A stretch of DNA of 64,000 bases, taken from Allohoeflea poritis. Its GTDB lineage: Bacteria > Pseudomonadota > Alphaproteobacteria > Rhizobiales > Rhizobiaceae. The first letter of the stretch is position 1; every line of letters begins with the position of its first letter. The notes beneath the pieces were generated by a model, which was not told where the DNA came from, did not search any database, and saw only the letters and a list, made by a program, of their open reading frames with translations. The stretch is taken from assembly GCF_027889715.1 (NCBI RefSeq), contig NZ_JAPJZH010000014.1, positions 62,001 to 126,000 on the forward strand. Direction: 5' to 3'. Below are positions 9,805 to 19,028 of this stretch, piece by piece. Both the position numbers and the translations under genes were made by a program.

Positions 9805-10544
9805 AGGCGCTTGTCACAGGAGCGGCGGCCGGCCTCGGAGCGGCGCTTGTGCAGCAGTTCCTGTCCTCCGGCGGCGCGGTCGTCGCGATCGACCGCGATG
9901 AATTACAAGGCGGCGGCCGGCTCGTTCCTCTTGTCGCGGACCTTTCCGATCGCGACAGTGTCGATGCGCTTTTGCCAAGGATTGTAGAGGCGGGGCCCTA
10001 TGATTTCGTCGTGCACAATGCCGGCGTCAGCGCCACCGGACCGTTCGAGCAGATTCCGCCGCAAGCCTATCGCAGGCTCCTGACCCTCAATACCGAAACG
10101 CCGATGGTCATGACGGCCGAACTGCTGCGGTCCGGATCCCTGTCGAAGGGCGCGCATGTCGTTTTCATATCCTCGCTGTCCCATGCGACCGGATATCCCG
10201 GCGCGGCGGTCTATGCTGCCTCCAAGGATGCGCTGGCGGTTTATGCGAAAAGCGTGCGTGCACAGATGAAAAAGCGCGGCGTGCATGTGACGACCGTCTT
10301 TCCCGGCCCGGTGCGAACGGCTCATGCGGAACGTCACGCGCCGGCGGGTGCCCGCGCCGACCAGCGGATGGAACCGAAAGACCTTGCCGCCAGGATCATC
10401 GCCGCGGCGCGCCGCCGGAAAAAGGTCCTTTATCCCGGCCCGCAGGCGCGCATCGGCCATATAGCCGGGCTTCTTGCGCCCCGCCTTACGACGCGGATGA
10501 TGCGGCGCATCATCTTTGAAAAGCTCGATCGTACGGTTTATTGA
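9801..10544 (+). CDS. Short-chain dehydrogenase/reductase, coupled to the preceding SDR
   Basis: SDR of 247 residues: VTGAAAGLGAAL for nucleotide binding, VHNAGVSATGPF as the NAG motif, ISSLSHATGYPGAAVYAASKDAL with Ser and YxxxK, and FPGPVRTAHAERHAP after the active site. A C-terminal segment rich in Arg/Lys (AARRRKKVLYPGPQARI) and a hydrophobic LLAPRLTTRMM stretch resemble SDRs that act on lipids at the membrane, but this is only a resemblance. It overlaps the previous gene by four bases. Confidence 0.85.
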   Translation: MKALVTGAAAGLGAALVQQFLSSGGAVVAIDRDELQGGGRLVPLVADLSDRDSVDALLPRIVEAGPYDFVVHNAGVSATGPFEQIPPQAYRRLLTLNTETPMVMTAELLRSGSLSKGAHVVFISSLSHATGYPGAAVYAASKDALAVYAKSVRAQMKKRGVHVTTVFPGPVRTAHAERHAPAGARADQRMEPKDLAARIIAAARRRKKVLYPGPQARIGHIAGLLAPRLTTRMMRRIIFEKLDRTVY

Positions 10545-10791
10545 GAAAACCCTTTATTCCGGTCGCCGGCATTGATAGAAGCACGGCTATGCTGGCCACA
10601 AACGCTTTCGGAACTGCAATACGAATTATTGGCCCGGCTTCCTGACTGGTGCCGTCGCCGGCGCGTGGGAAGTCCGGGAACACGATCTGCCACGCTGCGT
10701 GCGCGGAACTCCCTGTGGAAATCACGATACGCAAAGACGCCCAAATCGCTCCAAAAAAGGGGCGGGCGCAAGCCGAAAACACGATTGAAAA

Positions 10792-13701
10792 ATGACCGAA
10801 ACGACCGAAAAATTGGACTATTCGAAAACGCTCAACCTGCCGAGCACGGAATTTCCGATGCGCGCCGGCCTTCCCAAGAAGGAGCCGGAAATCGTCGCGC
10901 GCTGGCAGAACATGAATCTCTACAAGCTGCTGCGCGAGGCCGCCAGCGGCCGCCCGAAATTCGTGCTGCATGACGGCCCGCCCTATGCCAATGGCAACAT
11001 TCATATCGGCCATGCGCTCAACAAGGTCCTCAAGGATGTCATCACGCGCTCCTTCCAGATGCGCGGCTATGACAGCAATTACGTGCCGGGCTGGGACTGT
11101 CACGGCCTGCCGATCGAATGGAAGATCGAGGAGCAGTACCGCGCCAAGGGCAAGGACAAGGACGAGGTTCCGGTCAATGAATTCCGCAAGGAATGCCGTG
11201 AATTCGCCGCCCACTGGATCGAGGTGCAGACCGAGGAATTCCAACGTCTCGGCATCGAAGGCGACTTCGATCGTCCCTATACGACGATGAATTATCACGC
11301 CGAGGCGCGCATCGCCGGCGAACTGATGAAGATCGCCAGGCTCGGTCAGCTCTATCGCGGCTCGAAACCGGTCATGTGGTCGGTGGTCGAGCGCACGGCG
11401 CTGGCCGAAGCCGAAGTCGAGTATCATGACTACGAAAGCGACACGATCTGGGTGAAGTTTCCGGTCCTGGCGGGTCCGGACGCGCTGGTCGGAGCCTCTG
11501 TGGTGATCTGGACCACGACGCCCTGGACGATCCCGGGCAACCGTGCCATCTCCTTTTCCTCGCGCATCGCCTATGGACTTTACGAGATCACGGCGGCCGA
11601 GAACGATTTTGGCCCGCAGGCCGGCGAGAAGGTGATCTTTGCCGACACCCTGGCACAGGAAGCCGCCGACAAGGCCAAGGTCACCATGCAGCGTCTGGCC
11701 GATGTTTCCGCCGGCGATTTCCGCGACATGCATTGCGGCCATCCCCTTGTGGCGATGGGCTACACGTTCGACGTGCCGCTGCTTGACGGCGATCACGTGA
11801 CGGACGATGCCGGCACCGGCTTCGTGCATACGGCGCCCGGCCACGGTCGCGAGGACTTCGAGGCCTGGATGGACAATGCCCGCGCTCTGGAGGGCCGCGG
11901 CATTGACGCCTCCATCCCGTTCACCGTTGGCGACGACGGCTTCTTTACCGATCATGCGCCCGGTTTCGGCCCCTCCAGCCCGGACGGTGCTGCCCGGGTC
12001 CTGGATGACAAGGGCAAGAAAGGCGATGCAAACAAGCGTGTCATCGCCGCCCTCATCGAGGCCGACCGCCTGTTTGCGCGCGGCCGTCTCAAGCACACCT
12101 ATCCGCACTCGTGGCGTTCGAAGAAACCGATCATCTTCCGCAATACGCCGCAATGGTTCGTCTATATGGACAAGCCCTTCGAGGACGGAACGACGCTGCG
12201 CTCGCGGGCCCTGGCCGCCATTGACGAGACCCGCTTCGTGCCGGCCGCCGGCCAGAAACGCCTGCGCTCGATGATCGAGACCCGGCCGGACTGGGTTTTG
12301 TCGCGACAGCGCGCCTGGGGTGTGCCGATCAGCGTCTTTGCCGACGCCGATGGCGAGGTGCTTGTCGATGAGACGGTCAACGCCCGGATCATGGAGGCCT
12401 TCGAGAATGAAGGCGCCGATGCCTGGTTTGCCGACGGCGCCAAGGAGCGTTTCCTTGAAGGCCGCAACGATCAGGACCGTTGGAACCAGGTTACCGACAT
12501 TCTGGACGTGTGGTTCGATTCAGGAAGCACCCACACCTTCACGCTGGAGGACCGCGAGGACCTGAAGTGGCCGGCCGATGTCTATCTGGAGGGCTCGGAC
12601 CAGCATCGCGGCTGGTTCCATTCCTCCCTGCTGGAAAGCTGCGCCACGCGCGGCAGGGCGCCCTATGACACGGTCATCACCCATGGTTTCACCATGGATG
12701 AAAAGGGCGAGAAAATGTCCAAGTCGAAGGGCAACACCGTCACGCCGCAGGATGTGATGGCGCAGTCCGGCGCGGACATTCTGCGCCTGTGGGCCATGAC
12801 GACGGATTACTGGGAAGACCAGCGCCTCGGCAAGACCAACATCCAGACCAATATCGATGCCTATCGCAAGCTCCGCAACACGATCCGCTGGATGCTCGGC
12901 TCGCTCTCGCACGATGAGGGCGAAACGGTCGATCTCGCGGCGATGCCTGAACTCGAGCGCCTGATGCTGCACCGCCTGGTCGAACTCGACCAGCTTGTGC
13001 GCGAGGGCTACGATGCCTTTGATTTCAAGCGCATCACGCGTGCGCTGATCGATTTCTCGAATGTCGAGCTGTCGGCATTCTATTTCGACATCCGCAAGGA
13101 CGCGCTCTACTGCGACGCGCCGTCGAGCGTGCGCCGCAAGGCGTCGCTGCAAGTCGTGCGGACCATCTTCGACTGCCTGTCGTGCTGGCTTGCCCCGATG
13201 CTGCCCTTCACCATGGAGGAGGCCTGGCTGCAGCGCTATCCGCAGGCCCGTTCCGTGCATCTGGAGCAGTTCCCGGAGGTCCCGGGGTCCTGGCGCAATG
13301 ACGCGCTCAACACAAAGTGGAAGAAGATCCGCACCGTCCGGCGCGTTGTGACCGGTGCATTGGAAATCGAGCGCCGGGAGAAGCGAATCGGCTCTTCCCT
13401 GGAGGCGGCTCCCGTCGTCCATGTCACGGATGAGGACCTGCTTGTTGCCCTGGACGGGCAGGATTTTTCCGAAATCTGCATCACGTCTGCGATCCAGCTA
13501 TCGCATGCCGATGGTCCAGCGGACGCGTTCCGGCTCGATGATGTCGCCGGCGTCAGCGTCGTTCCGGCGCTCGCGAAGGGGCGTAAATGCGCCCGTTCCT
13601 GGCGTATCACCGACGATATCGGCTCCGATGCGGAGTTTCCCGATGTTTCGGCGCGCGACGCCGAGGCGCTGCGCGAATTGAAGCAGTTGGGCAGGCTGTG
13701 A
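10792..13701 (+). CDS. ileS: Isoleucyl-tRNA synthetase
   Basis: Class I synthetase, 969 residues, charging tRNA-Ile and editing valine. The HIGH motif is at 71-74 ([18 protein letters not shown]), the CP1 editing domain follows ([31 protein letters not shown]), then [24 protein letters not shown], and the KMSKS loop at 641-645. The anticodon-binding region follows. The C-terminal zinc-finger region is reduced: GRKCARSW has one Cys where many bacteria have CxRCW, and the second Cys pair is absent. The ATG at 10792 lacks a strong ribosome-binding site. Confidence 0.98.
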   Translation: MTETTEKLDYSKTLNLPSTEFPMRAGLPKKEPEIVARWQNMNLYKLLREAASGRPKFVLHDGPPYANGNIHIGHALNKVLKDVITRSFQMRGYDSNYVPGWDCHGLPIEWKIEEQYRAKGKDKDEVPVNEFRKECREFAAHWIEVQTEEFQRLGIEGDFDRPYTTMNYHAEARIAGELMKIARLGQLYRGSKPVMWSVVERTALAEAEVEYHDYESDTIWVKFPVLAGPDALVGASVVIWTTTPWTIPGNRAISFSSRIAYGLYEITAAENDFGPQAGEKVIFADTLAQEAADKAKVTMQRLADVSAGDFRDMHCGHPLVAMGYTFDVPLLDGDHVTDDAGTGFVHTAPGHGREDFEAWMDNARALEGRGIDASIPFTVGDDGFFTDHAPGFGPSSPDGAARVLDDKGKKGDANKRVIAALIEADRLFARGRLKHTYPHSWRSKKPIIFRNTPQWFVYMDKPFEDGTTLRSRALAAIDETRFVPAAGQKRLRSMIETRPDWVLSRQRAWGVPISVFADADGEVLVDETVNARIMEAFENEGADAWFADGAKERFLEGRNDQDRWNQVTDILDVWFDSGSTHTFTLEDREDLKWPADVYLEGSDQHRGWFHSSLLESCATRGRAPYDTVITHGFTMDEKGEKMSKSKGNTVTPQDVMAQSGADILRLWAMTTDYWEDQRLGKTNIQTNIDAYRKLRNTIRWMLGSLSHDEGETVDLAAMPELERLMLHRLVELDQLVREGYDAFDFKRITRALIDFSNVELSAFYFDIRKDALYCDAPSSVRRKASLQVVRTIFDCLSCWLAPMLPFTMEEAWLQRYPQARSVHLEQFPEVPGSWRNDALNTKWKKIRTVRRVVTGALEIERREKRIGSSLEAAPVVHVTDEDLLVALDGQDFSEICITSAIQLSHADGPADAFRLDDVAGVSVVPALAKGRKCARSWRITDDIGSDAEFPDVSARDAEALRELKQLGRL

Positions 13702-13805
13702 CAGAGGTTGAATTGCCGCAATAAGTCTTTTGCGTTAAAAGAGTTGTCAAGAAATAGCCGGATTTGTTCCGCATGGGATATCCGGCTTCGAACGGGACAT
13801 ACCGA

Positions 13806-14411
13806 ATGAACAGAGCAACCGGGTTTCGCACAGGGTGCACAGTGGCGGGCGCAATCGCGGCATCGCTGCTGGTTTCCGGCTGCGTCAGCAGCCCGACCTA
13901 CGGCACCGACAAGACCGCGAACGCGCAATTGATCGACGATTTGTCCAATATCGTTTCGATCAGGCCGCCCAAACGCAACAGCGAGGTTGCGTATGCGCCG
14001 CGGCCGGCCATCGTTGAGCCGCCCGCGGAATCGGGCTCGGCGCTGCCGGCGCCGCAGGCGAGCCTTGCGTCAAAGGACAATCCGCAATGGCCCGAATCGC
14101 CCGAGGAAACACGCCAGCGTCTGCGTGAAGAGGCGGAAGATGCGCGCGGCAACTACCGTTCGCCGCTGGCGACGGGCAGTGGCTCGGTGACCAAGGAGCA
14201 GCAGGAGCAGTTCCGCCAGGCCAAGGCCCTGCAAAAGGGTGCCTATACCGGCCGCCGCTTCCTCAGCGATCCGCCGGTTGAATATCGCCAGCCGGCTGAA
14301 ACGGCGCCGGTCGATGACCTCGGCGAACCCGAATTCAAGAAGGAGCGCGCGCGCAAGAAAGCCGCGCAGAAGGAAAAGGGCTGGAAGATCGGCAATCTTT
14401 GGCCGTTCTGA
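13806..14411 (+). CDS. Putative outer-membrane lipoprotein
   Basis: Lipoprotein of 201 residues with no recognised enzymatic domain. The start ATG at 13806 gives MNRATGFRTGCTVAGAIAASLLVSGC, a type II signal peptide with lipobox LVSGC (Cys 26 by this count). The mature part is Pro/Ala/Gln-rich and probably mostly unfolded (PPAESGSALPAPQASLA), then KEQQEQFRQAKALQKGAYTGRRFLSDPP, and a very basic C-terminus (KKERARKKAAQKEKGWKIGNLWPF). Proteins like this occur after ileS in rhizobia. A terminator follows within 30 bases. Confidence 0.8.
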   Translation: MNRATGFRTGCTVAGAIAASLLVSGCVSSPTYGTDKTANAQLIDDLSNIVSIRPPKRNSEVAYAPRPAIVEPPAESGSALPAPQASLASKDNPQWPESPEETRQRLREEAEDARGNYRSPLATGSGSVTKEQQEQFRQAKALQKGAYTGRRFLSDPPVEYRQPAETAPVDDLGEPEFKKERARKKAAQKEKGWKIGNLWPF

Positions 14412-14440
14412 TCAGGCCACCGCTGCCCTTCAAATACATC

Positions 14441-14463
14441 GCCCGGCTCAGCCGGGCGTTTTT
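14441..14463 (+). terminator. Terminator of the lipoprotein gene
   Basis: GCCCGGC (14441-14447) pairs with GCCGGGC (14451-14457) around TCA and is followed by GTTTTT. It lies between the converging lipoprotein and tadA genes. Confidence 0.85.
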
Positions 14464-14465
14464 GT

Positions 14466-14912
14466 TCAGGATCTCTTTTGCTGGAAGAATTGCACGAGCA
14501 GGTCTGCCGCCTCGCTCTCGGCAAAACCCGAATAGACTTCCGGCGCGTGATGGCATGTCGGCTGGTCGAAGAAACGCGGACCATTGACAACGGCACCGCC
14601 CTTGATGTCCTCGGCGCCGAAATAGAGCCGGCGGATCCGTGCGAAGGAGATCGCCGCCGCGCACATGGCGCAGGGCTCCAGCGTCACGTAAAGATCGCAA
14701 TCGGGCAAGCGCTCGCTTTCAAGCGACGAGGCGGCGCTGCGGATTGCGACGATCTCGGCATGGGCCGTCACGTCATGGAATTCGCGCGTGCGGTTTCCGG
14801 CCCGGGCAAGGATTTCGCCGTCACGCACGATGACCGCGCCAACGGGAACCTCGCCGCGGTCGCCGGCGGCCCGCGCTTCTTCCAGGGCGATGTCCATGAT
14901 GCTTTTGTTCAT
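14466..14912 (-). CDS. tadA: tRNA(adenine-34) deaminase
   Basis: Makes inosine at the wobble position of tRNA-Arg(ACG). The 148-residue protein has the zinc deaminase signature: His51-Ala-Glu53 (TAHAEIVAI) and PCAMC at 80-84. MDIALEEARAAGDRGEVPVGAVIV and YFGAEDIKGGAVVNGPRFF are typical of TadA. It is divergent from the pseudouridine synthase gene, an arrangement common in alphaproteobacteria. Essential in most bacteria. Confidence 0.96.
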   Translation of the reverse strand: MNKSIMDIALEEARAAGDRGEVPVGAVIVRDGEILARAGNRTREFHDVTAHAEIVAIRSAASSLESERLPDCDLYVTLEPCAMCAAAISFARIRRLYFGAEDIKGGAVVNGPRFFDQPTCHHAPEVYSGFAESEAADLLVQFFQQKRS

Positions 14913-15025
14913 CGGCCGGTGCAGGCTCCTTTTCTATTAACCAGGCGGGCGCAACCTGATAAGGCTGGCGGCAGAAGTTTTCCCCGCGGCCGGCGGCCCG
15001 GCGGATTTTGAAAGGCAAACACCAT

Positions 15026-16231
15026 ATGAATACGCGTGGCAAGCCCCGGCGGGCGGGCGCAACGGGTTCCGGCGGACAGCGCGCAGCCGCGAGCCGGAAA
15101 GACCCGGAGGCCGACCGCAACGCCGAAACCATCGCGCAGGCGCCCGAGCGGATCGCCAAGCTGATGGCCCGCGCCGGTGTCGCATCGCGACGCGAGGCCG
15201 AGCGCATGATCGTCGAGGGACGGGTGCGGCTGAACGGCAAGCCGCTCGAATCCCCGGCCATCAATGTGACGATGTCTGACCGGATCGAGATCGATGGCGA
15301 GCCGATGCGCGGCATCGAGCGCACCCGGCTCTGGCTCTATCACAAGCCGGCTGGCCTGGTGACCACCCACAAGGACCCGGAAAGCCGGCCCACCGTGTTC
15401 GACAACTTGCCGATCGACCAGCCGCATGTGGTTTCGGTCGGCCGTCTCGACATCAACACCGAAGGGCTGTTGCTGCTCACCAATGATGGCGGACTGGCGC
15501 GCGAACTCGAACTGCCGTCCACCGGTTGGCTGCGCCGCTATCGGGTTCGCGCCCACGGCAAGATCGATCAGGCCGGGCTCGACAGGCTTCAGGACGGCAT
15601 CGCCGTGGATGGCGTTCTTTATGGCGCGATCGATGCAACGCTCGACCGCACCCAGGGCTCGAATGTCTGGCTGACCATGGGGTTCCGCGAGGGCAAGAAC
15701 CGCGAGATCAAGAACGTACTTGGCGCGCTGGGGCTGGAGGTCAATCGCCTCATCCGCATCTCCTACGGACCCTTCCAGCTCGCCGCTCTGAAGGAGGGCG
15801 CTGTGCAGGAAGTCAGGAGCCGCACGCTGCGCGAACAGCTCGGACCGAGGCTGATCGAGAAGGCCGGCGCCAATTTCGAAGCGCCGCTTTTCAATGATCC
15901 ATCGGCGCAGGAGAAAAAGAAACCCGCTGCAAAAAAGGCAGCAAAAGAGGAAAAGCCGCCAACGCCCGGCAGGAAACTGAGCCGCGAGGAGAAGCGCGAC
16001 CGCGATCTCGGGCGGCTCGATACGTCGAAGCCGGAAAAAGCGCCGGCCAAGAAGAGGCCGGTGAACAGGAACCGGTCTTCGAATGTATGGATGGCGCCCG
16101 GTGCACGGCCGCTTTCGCCCAAGAAGGGCGCGCAGAAAACCGCTCCAAAGGGAGCCAGGGGCAAGGGCGGGGCACGACCCGCCGGCAAGCCCGGTGGCGG
16201 CCGGTCCGGAAATGCGGATCGTCGGCGGTAG
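15026..16231 (+). CDS. 23S rRNA pseudouridine synthase, RluB/RsuA family, with long basic tail
   Basis: Isomerises a uridine in rRNA; by family position most like RluB. The protein has 401 residues from the ATG at 15026, which follows GAAAGG; an earlier TTG is possible. Residues about 45-100 form the S4 RNA-binding domain (RIAKLMARAGVASRREAERMI). The catalytic domain holds the GRLDINTEGLLLLTNDG motif with the active-site Asp, and GFREGKNREIKNVL. From about residue 290 there is a long tail rich in Lys, Arg, Pro and Ala (KKPAAKKAAKEEK, GARGKGGARPAGKPGGG) that likely contacts RNA. Its last 20 bases overlap rsmD. Confidence 0.93.
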   Translation: MNTRGKPRRAGATGSGGQRAAASRKDPEADRNAETIAQAPERIAKLMARAGVASRREAERMIVEGRVRLNGKPLESPAINVTMSDRIEIDGEPMRGIERTRLWLYHKPAGLVTTHKDPESRPTVFDNLPIDQPHVVSVGRLDINTEGLLLLTNDGGLARELELPSTGWLRRYRVRAHGKIDQAGLDRLQDGIAVDGVLYGAIDATLDRTQGSNVWLTMGFREGKNREIKNVLGALGLEVNRLIRISYGPFQLAALKEGAVQEVRSRTLREQLGPRLIEKAGANFEAPLFNDPSAQEKKKPAAKKAAKEEKPPTPGRKLSREEKRDRDLGRLDTSKPEKAPAKKRPVNRNRSSNVWMAPGARPLSPKKGAQKTAPKGARGKGGARPAGKPGGGRSGNADRRR

Positions 16232-16781
16232 TTTTAAAGGACGCTCGCTCGCCGGGCCGCGCTCGCAATCCATCCGGCCGACAACCGACCGCACGCGAGA
16301 AGCGCTCTTCAACATCCTGGCGCACGGCTATGCGGATGCGCTTGCGGGCAGCCGCGTCCTCGATCTTTTCGCAGGCACGGGCGCTGTGGGTCTGGAAGCA
16401 TTGTCGCGCGGCGCAAGCTTCGCGCTGTTTGTCGAACAGTCCGCCGAAGGCCGCGGCCTTCTGCGCGACAATATCGAAAAGCTCGGCGTTCAGGGGCGCA
16501 CGAAAGTGTATCGGCGCGATGCGGCATCGCTTGGCGATATCGGTGCTATCGAGCCCTTCGATCTTGCATTCGCCGATCCGCCCTATGGCAAAGGCCTGGG
16601 CGAGAGGGCGCTCGCTTCAGCCTGCGCCGGCGGCTGGCTGCGGCGGGGCGCGCTCGTCCTTCTGGAAGAGCGTGCCGATGCCGGGCCGCAGCCGGGAGGC
16701 GGCTTCCGGTTGCTGGAGATCCGTTCCTTCGGCGACACGGCGATCCATTTCTATCGTTGCGAATCTACGGAAACGAAGTGA
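16212..16781 (+). CDS. rsmD: 16S rRNA (guanine-966 N2) methyltransferase
   Basis: SAM-dependent methyltransferase of the small ribosomal subunit, 189 residues. MRIVGGSFKGRSL and RPTTDRTREALFNIL are the usual N-terminus, LDLFAGTGAVGLEALSRGA (about 50-68) is the SAM-binding motif I, and DPPY at 122-125 is the amino-methylase motif. The start at 16212 lies inside the end of the pseudouridine synthase gene, 20 bases of overlap in another frame, so both rRNA-modifying enzymes are made from one transcript. Frames extending further upstream give non-family sequence. Confidence 0.95.
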   Translation: MRIVGGSFKGRSLAGPRSQSIRPTTDRTREALFNILAHGYADALAGSRVLDLFAGTGAVGLEALSRGASFALFVEQSAEGRGLLRDNIEKLGVQGRTKVYRRDAASLGDIGAIEPFDLAFADPPYGKGLGERALASACAGGWLRRGALVLLEERADAGPQPGGGFRLLEIRSFGDTAIHFYRCESTETK

Positions 16782-16798
16782 GCTTCGGCGATTTGGCG

Positions 16799-17851
16799 CT
16801 AAGCCCGCCCATACCATGTCCCCTTGCCGGTTCCGTGTTGAGACAGGTGCCCCCCCGACACCAGCGATTGCAGGTGTTTCTTGACGGTGTTGCGGTTCGC
16901 GCCGGTGACCTTGACGATTGCACCGATTGTAATCCGGCCGTGCTCTTTCGCCAGTTCAAGGATTTTGACGGACAATTCAGGGAGCGTATTGATGAACATA
17001 TGCTCGCGTTCGATCTTCTTCTCCAGCCGCGCCTTTTGTTGCTGAAGAGCGTGCAGGAAATAAACCACCCAAGGCTGCCAGTCGGGCCTGTCGGTGCGGA
17101 TCGTGCCCTGGGTTTTGCGCAGAGCGATGTAATAGTTCTCCTTGGTCTGCTCGATCACGCTTTCCAGCGATCCGTAGGGCACATAGGCGTAACCGCTGCG
17201 CATCAGTAGCAATGTCGTCAGGATGCGCGAGAGTCTGCCGTTGCCGTCCTGGAACGGATGGATTTCCAGGAAGACAACAGTGAAGATTGCGATGGCCAAG
17301 AGCGGGTGAAGGTGGCTTTCATCCAAAGTAGCTCGCGTCCACCCGACAAGTTCCGTCATTAGCGGGGGGGTATCGAAAGGCGTTGCGGTTTCGAATACAA
17401 CGCCGATTTCTTGGCCAGCTGCATCAAAGGCCACGACGTTATTCGGATTTGTTTTGTACTCTCCCCGGTGCCATGCGTCCTTTTCGCTGTAAACCAGCAG
17501 ATCGCGATGAAGCTGTTTGATATGGTTTTCCGTAAGGGTTAATTCGCCAGCATGGGCAAACACGGTCTCCATGGTTTCTGCATACCCTGCAACCTCCTGC
17601 TCGTCTCGCGTCTCGAACTTTCGGATTTCGACATTGGACAGAAGCCGCTCGACATCCTTGTCGGAGAGCTTGCTGCCTTCGATACGCGTGGACGAGCCGA
17701 TACTTTCTATCGTGGCGACCCGGCGCAACGATGACAGGCGTTCCGGGGCGAGCTTCCCCAGAGCCCGCCAGGCACCCTTGAATTCATCCAGCTCGGCAAT
17801 AAGCGAAAGGATCTCGCGAGTAATTTCGAGGGAAGCGGTCTTTAGCATCAT
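16799..17851 (-). CDS. Fic-domain protein (class II, AMPylator type)
   Basis: Likely transfers AMP (or another nucleotide) to a target protein. About 350 residues from the ATG at 17851 (or 17848). The Fic motif HPFQDGNGRLSR at about 198-209 is complete with catalytic His. The N-terminal part carries SSTRIEG at about 53-59, matching the (S/T)xxx(E/D)(G/N) inhibitory helix of class II Fic proteins. The C-terminus is a winged-helix-like segment (ITIGAIVKVTGANRNTVKKHLQSL), suggesting DNA binding or autoregulation. In-frame ATGs at 17869 and 17920 exist but fall in the AT-rich repeat region. It lies opposite in strand to its neighbours and is visibly less GC-rich upstream: probably acquired. No antitoxin gene is adjacent. 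Confidence 0.9.
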   Translation of the reverse strand: MMLKTASLEITREILSLIAELDEFKGAWRALGKLAPERLSSLRRVATIESIGSSTRIEGSKLSDKDVERLLSNVEIRKFETRDEQEVAGYAETMETVFAHAGELTLTENHIKQLHRDLLVYSEKDAWHRGEYKTNPNNVVAFDAAGQEIGVVFETATPFDTPPLMTELVGWTRATLDESHLHPLLAIAIFTVVFLEIHPFQDGNGRLSRILTTLLLMRSGYAYVPYGSLESVIEQTKENYYIALRKTQGTIRTDRPDWQPWVVYFLHALQQQKARLEKKIEREHMFINTLPELSVKILELAKEHGRITIGAIVKVTGANRNTVKKHLQSLVSGGHLSQHGTGKGTWYGRA

Positions 17852-17863
17852 ACCCAAATTATT

Positions 17864-17882
17864 ACCCATAAATATCCAAAAT
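17864..17882 (-). repeat. Direct repeat copy A upstream of the Fic gene
   Basis: ACCCATAAATATCCAAAAT on the plus strand; differs from copy B by one base. The two copies start 51 bases apart, about five helical turns, flanking a 12-bp palindrome. Read on the minus strand each copy contains GGA five bases before an ATG. Confidence 0.8.
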
Positions 17883-17890
17883 AGCAAATA

Positions 17891-17902
17891 ATTTGGCCAA
17901 AT
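17891..17902. promoter_or_regulatory. 12-bp palindrome between the two repeats
   Basis: ATTTGGCCAAAT is a perfect palindrome lying almost exactly midway between repeat copies A and B. Together they form a symmetric, AT-rich block in front of the Fic gene that looks like an operator region. Confidence 0.55.
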
Positions 17903-17914
17903 AGCTGAAAATAC

Positions 17915-17933
17915 ACCCATATATATCCAAAAT
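17915..17933 (-). repeat. Direct repeat copy B upstream of the Fic gene
   Basis: ACCCATATATATCCAAAAT on the plus strand; 18 of 19 bases match copy A. Confidence 0.8.
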
Positions 17934-18129
17934 TCCAAGCATATCCGGCTCCTTCCGCGACGAGCCGCAAACAAGGCGGTCAATCATTCAATTCGGCGCC
18001 CACCCGTTAAGCATGATCAACCGGGCGGCGCAGGACGGGCCTTGAAGTTCGCGGGAAGGCGCGTCACATTGGGCGTGCCGGCGGTCGGATCGTATTTCCC
18101 GTCTGAGGCCGGTGACAGTTAGGAATGGC

Positions 18130-19026
18130 ATGCGCAACGACGTGCTGATAGGCAGCGAACATAACGTGGACCGGGGGTCATCGGGCGATCCGACCGTTGC
18201 GGTTGCGTTTGGCGGCGGCGGCGCGCGCGGTGTCGCCCATGTCCACATCATTGAAGTCCTCGATGAACTCGGCATTCGCCCGGTCGCCATTGCGGGCGCC
18301 TCGATCGGCGCCATCATGGGAACGGCGATGGCAGCCGGCATGAGTGGCCGCGAAGTGCGTGCCCACACCCTCCACGCGCTCGGCCGGCGCAGCGAGGTGG
18401 TAAGCCGGATCTGGAAGGCGCGCCCCTACAGCATGGGCGACGTCATGACCGGTGGCCTGCGCCTCGGCCAGTTCAACATCGAGCGCATCCTTCGCGCCTT
18501 CCTGCCGCAGAACTTCCCGACGACATTCGAACAGCTTCAGATACCGACCCAGATCGTCGTGACGGATTTCTACGCCCAGCAGGAAGCCGTCCGCACAAGC
18601 GGCGACCTGATCAATGCCGTGTCCGCGTCAGCAGCGATCCCGGCGCTCTTCCGCCCGGTGCTTTGCGATGGCCGGTACATGATCGATGGCGGTATCTTCA
18701 ATCCGGTGCCGTTCGATCATCTCGCTGGCATGGCCGACATCGTCATCGGCATCGATGTCGTTGGCGGTCCGAGCGGCGATGACGGTGACCAGCCTTCGAC
18801 GATGGACCTCATGTTCGGCGCCAGCCAGTTGATGATGCAGTCGATCATTACCATGAAACTGAAATCAGGCCGGCCGGATATCTTCCTGCGTCCCGACGTG
18901 AACCGCTTCCGGGTGCTCGATTTCTTCAAGGCCGACGAAATACTGGAGGTTTCCGCCGGTGTGCGCGAGGAGCTCAAGCACGCCATCGATGCGGTGTTCA
19001 CCTACCACATAAAGGAAGGCGGCTGA
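18130..19026 (+). CDS. Patatin-like phospholipase (RssA-like)
   Basis: Serine lipase/phospholipase-fold protein of 298 residues. It has the oxyanion loop GGGGARG at 28-34, the nucleophile elbow GASIG at 56-60 (Ser58) and the catalytic Asp in DGG at 186-188 (MIDGGIFNPVPFDHL). No signal peptide is seen, so it acts in the cytoplasm or at the inner membrane. The start at 18130 follows AGGA by five bases; a GTG at 18112 would add six residues. The next gene starts two bases after its stop, so they are co-transcribed. The substrate is unknown. Confidence 0.88.
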   Translation: MRNDVLIGSEHNVDRGSSGDPTVAVAFGGGGARGVAHVHIIEVLDELGIRPVAIAGASIGAIMGTAMAAGMSGREVRAHTLHALGRRSEVVSRIWKARPYSMGDVMTGGLRLGQFNIERILRAFLPQNFPTTFEQLQIPTQIVVTDFYAQQEAVRTSGDLINAVSASAAIPALFRPVLCDGRYMIDGGIFNPVPFDHLAGMADIVIGIDVVGGPSGDDGDQPSTMDLMFGASQLMMQSIITMKLKSGRPDIFLRPDVNRFRVLDFFKADEILEVSAGVREELKHAIDAVFTYHIKEGG

Positions 19027-19028
19027 TT

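Noticed and set aside
10545..10791. The 247-base gap before ileS as a possible leader or riboswitch
   Set aside because: No T-box features (which are not expected in this group), no clear hairpin plus T-tract, and no small gene could be recognised.
10510..12153. A long open reading frame on the minus strand opposite ileS
   Set aside because: It lies wholly inside ileS and its neighbour in antisense, has no recognisable domain, and is the expected product of high-GC codon bias.
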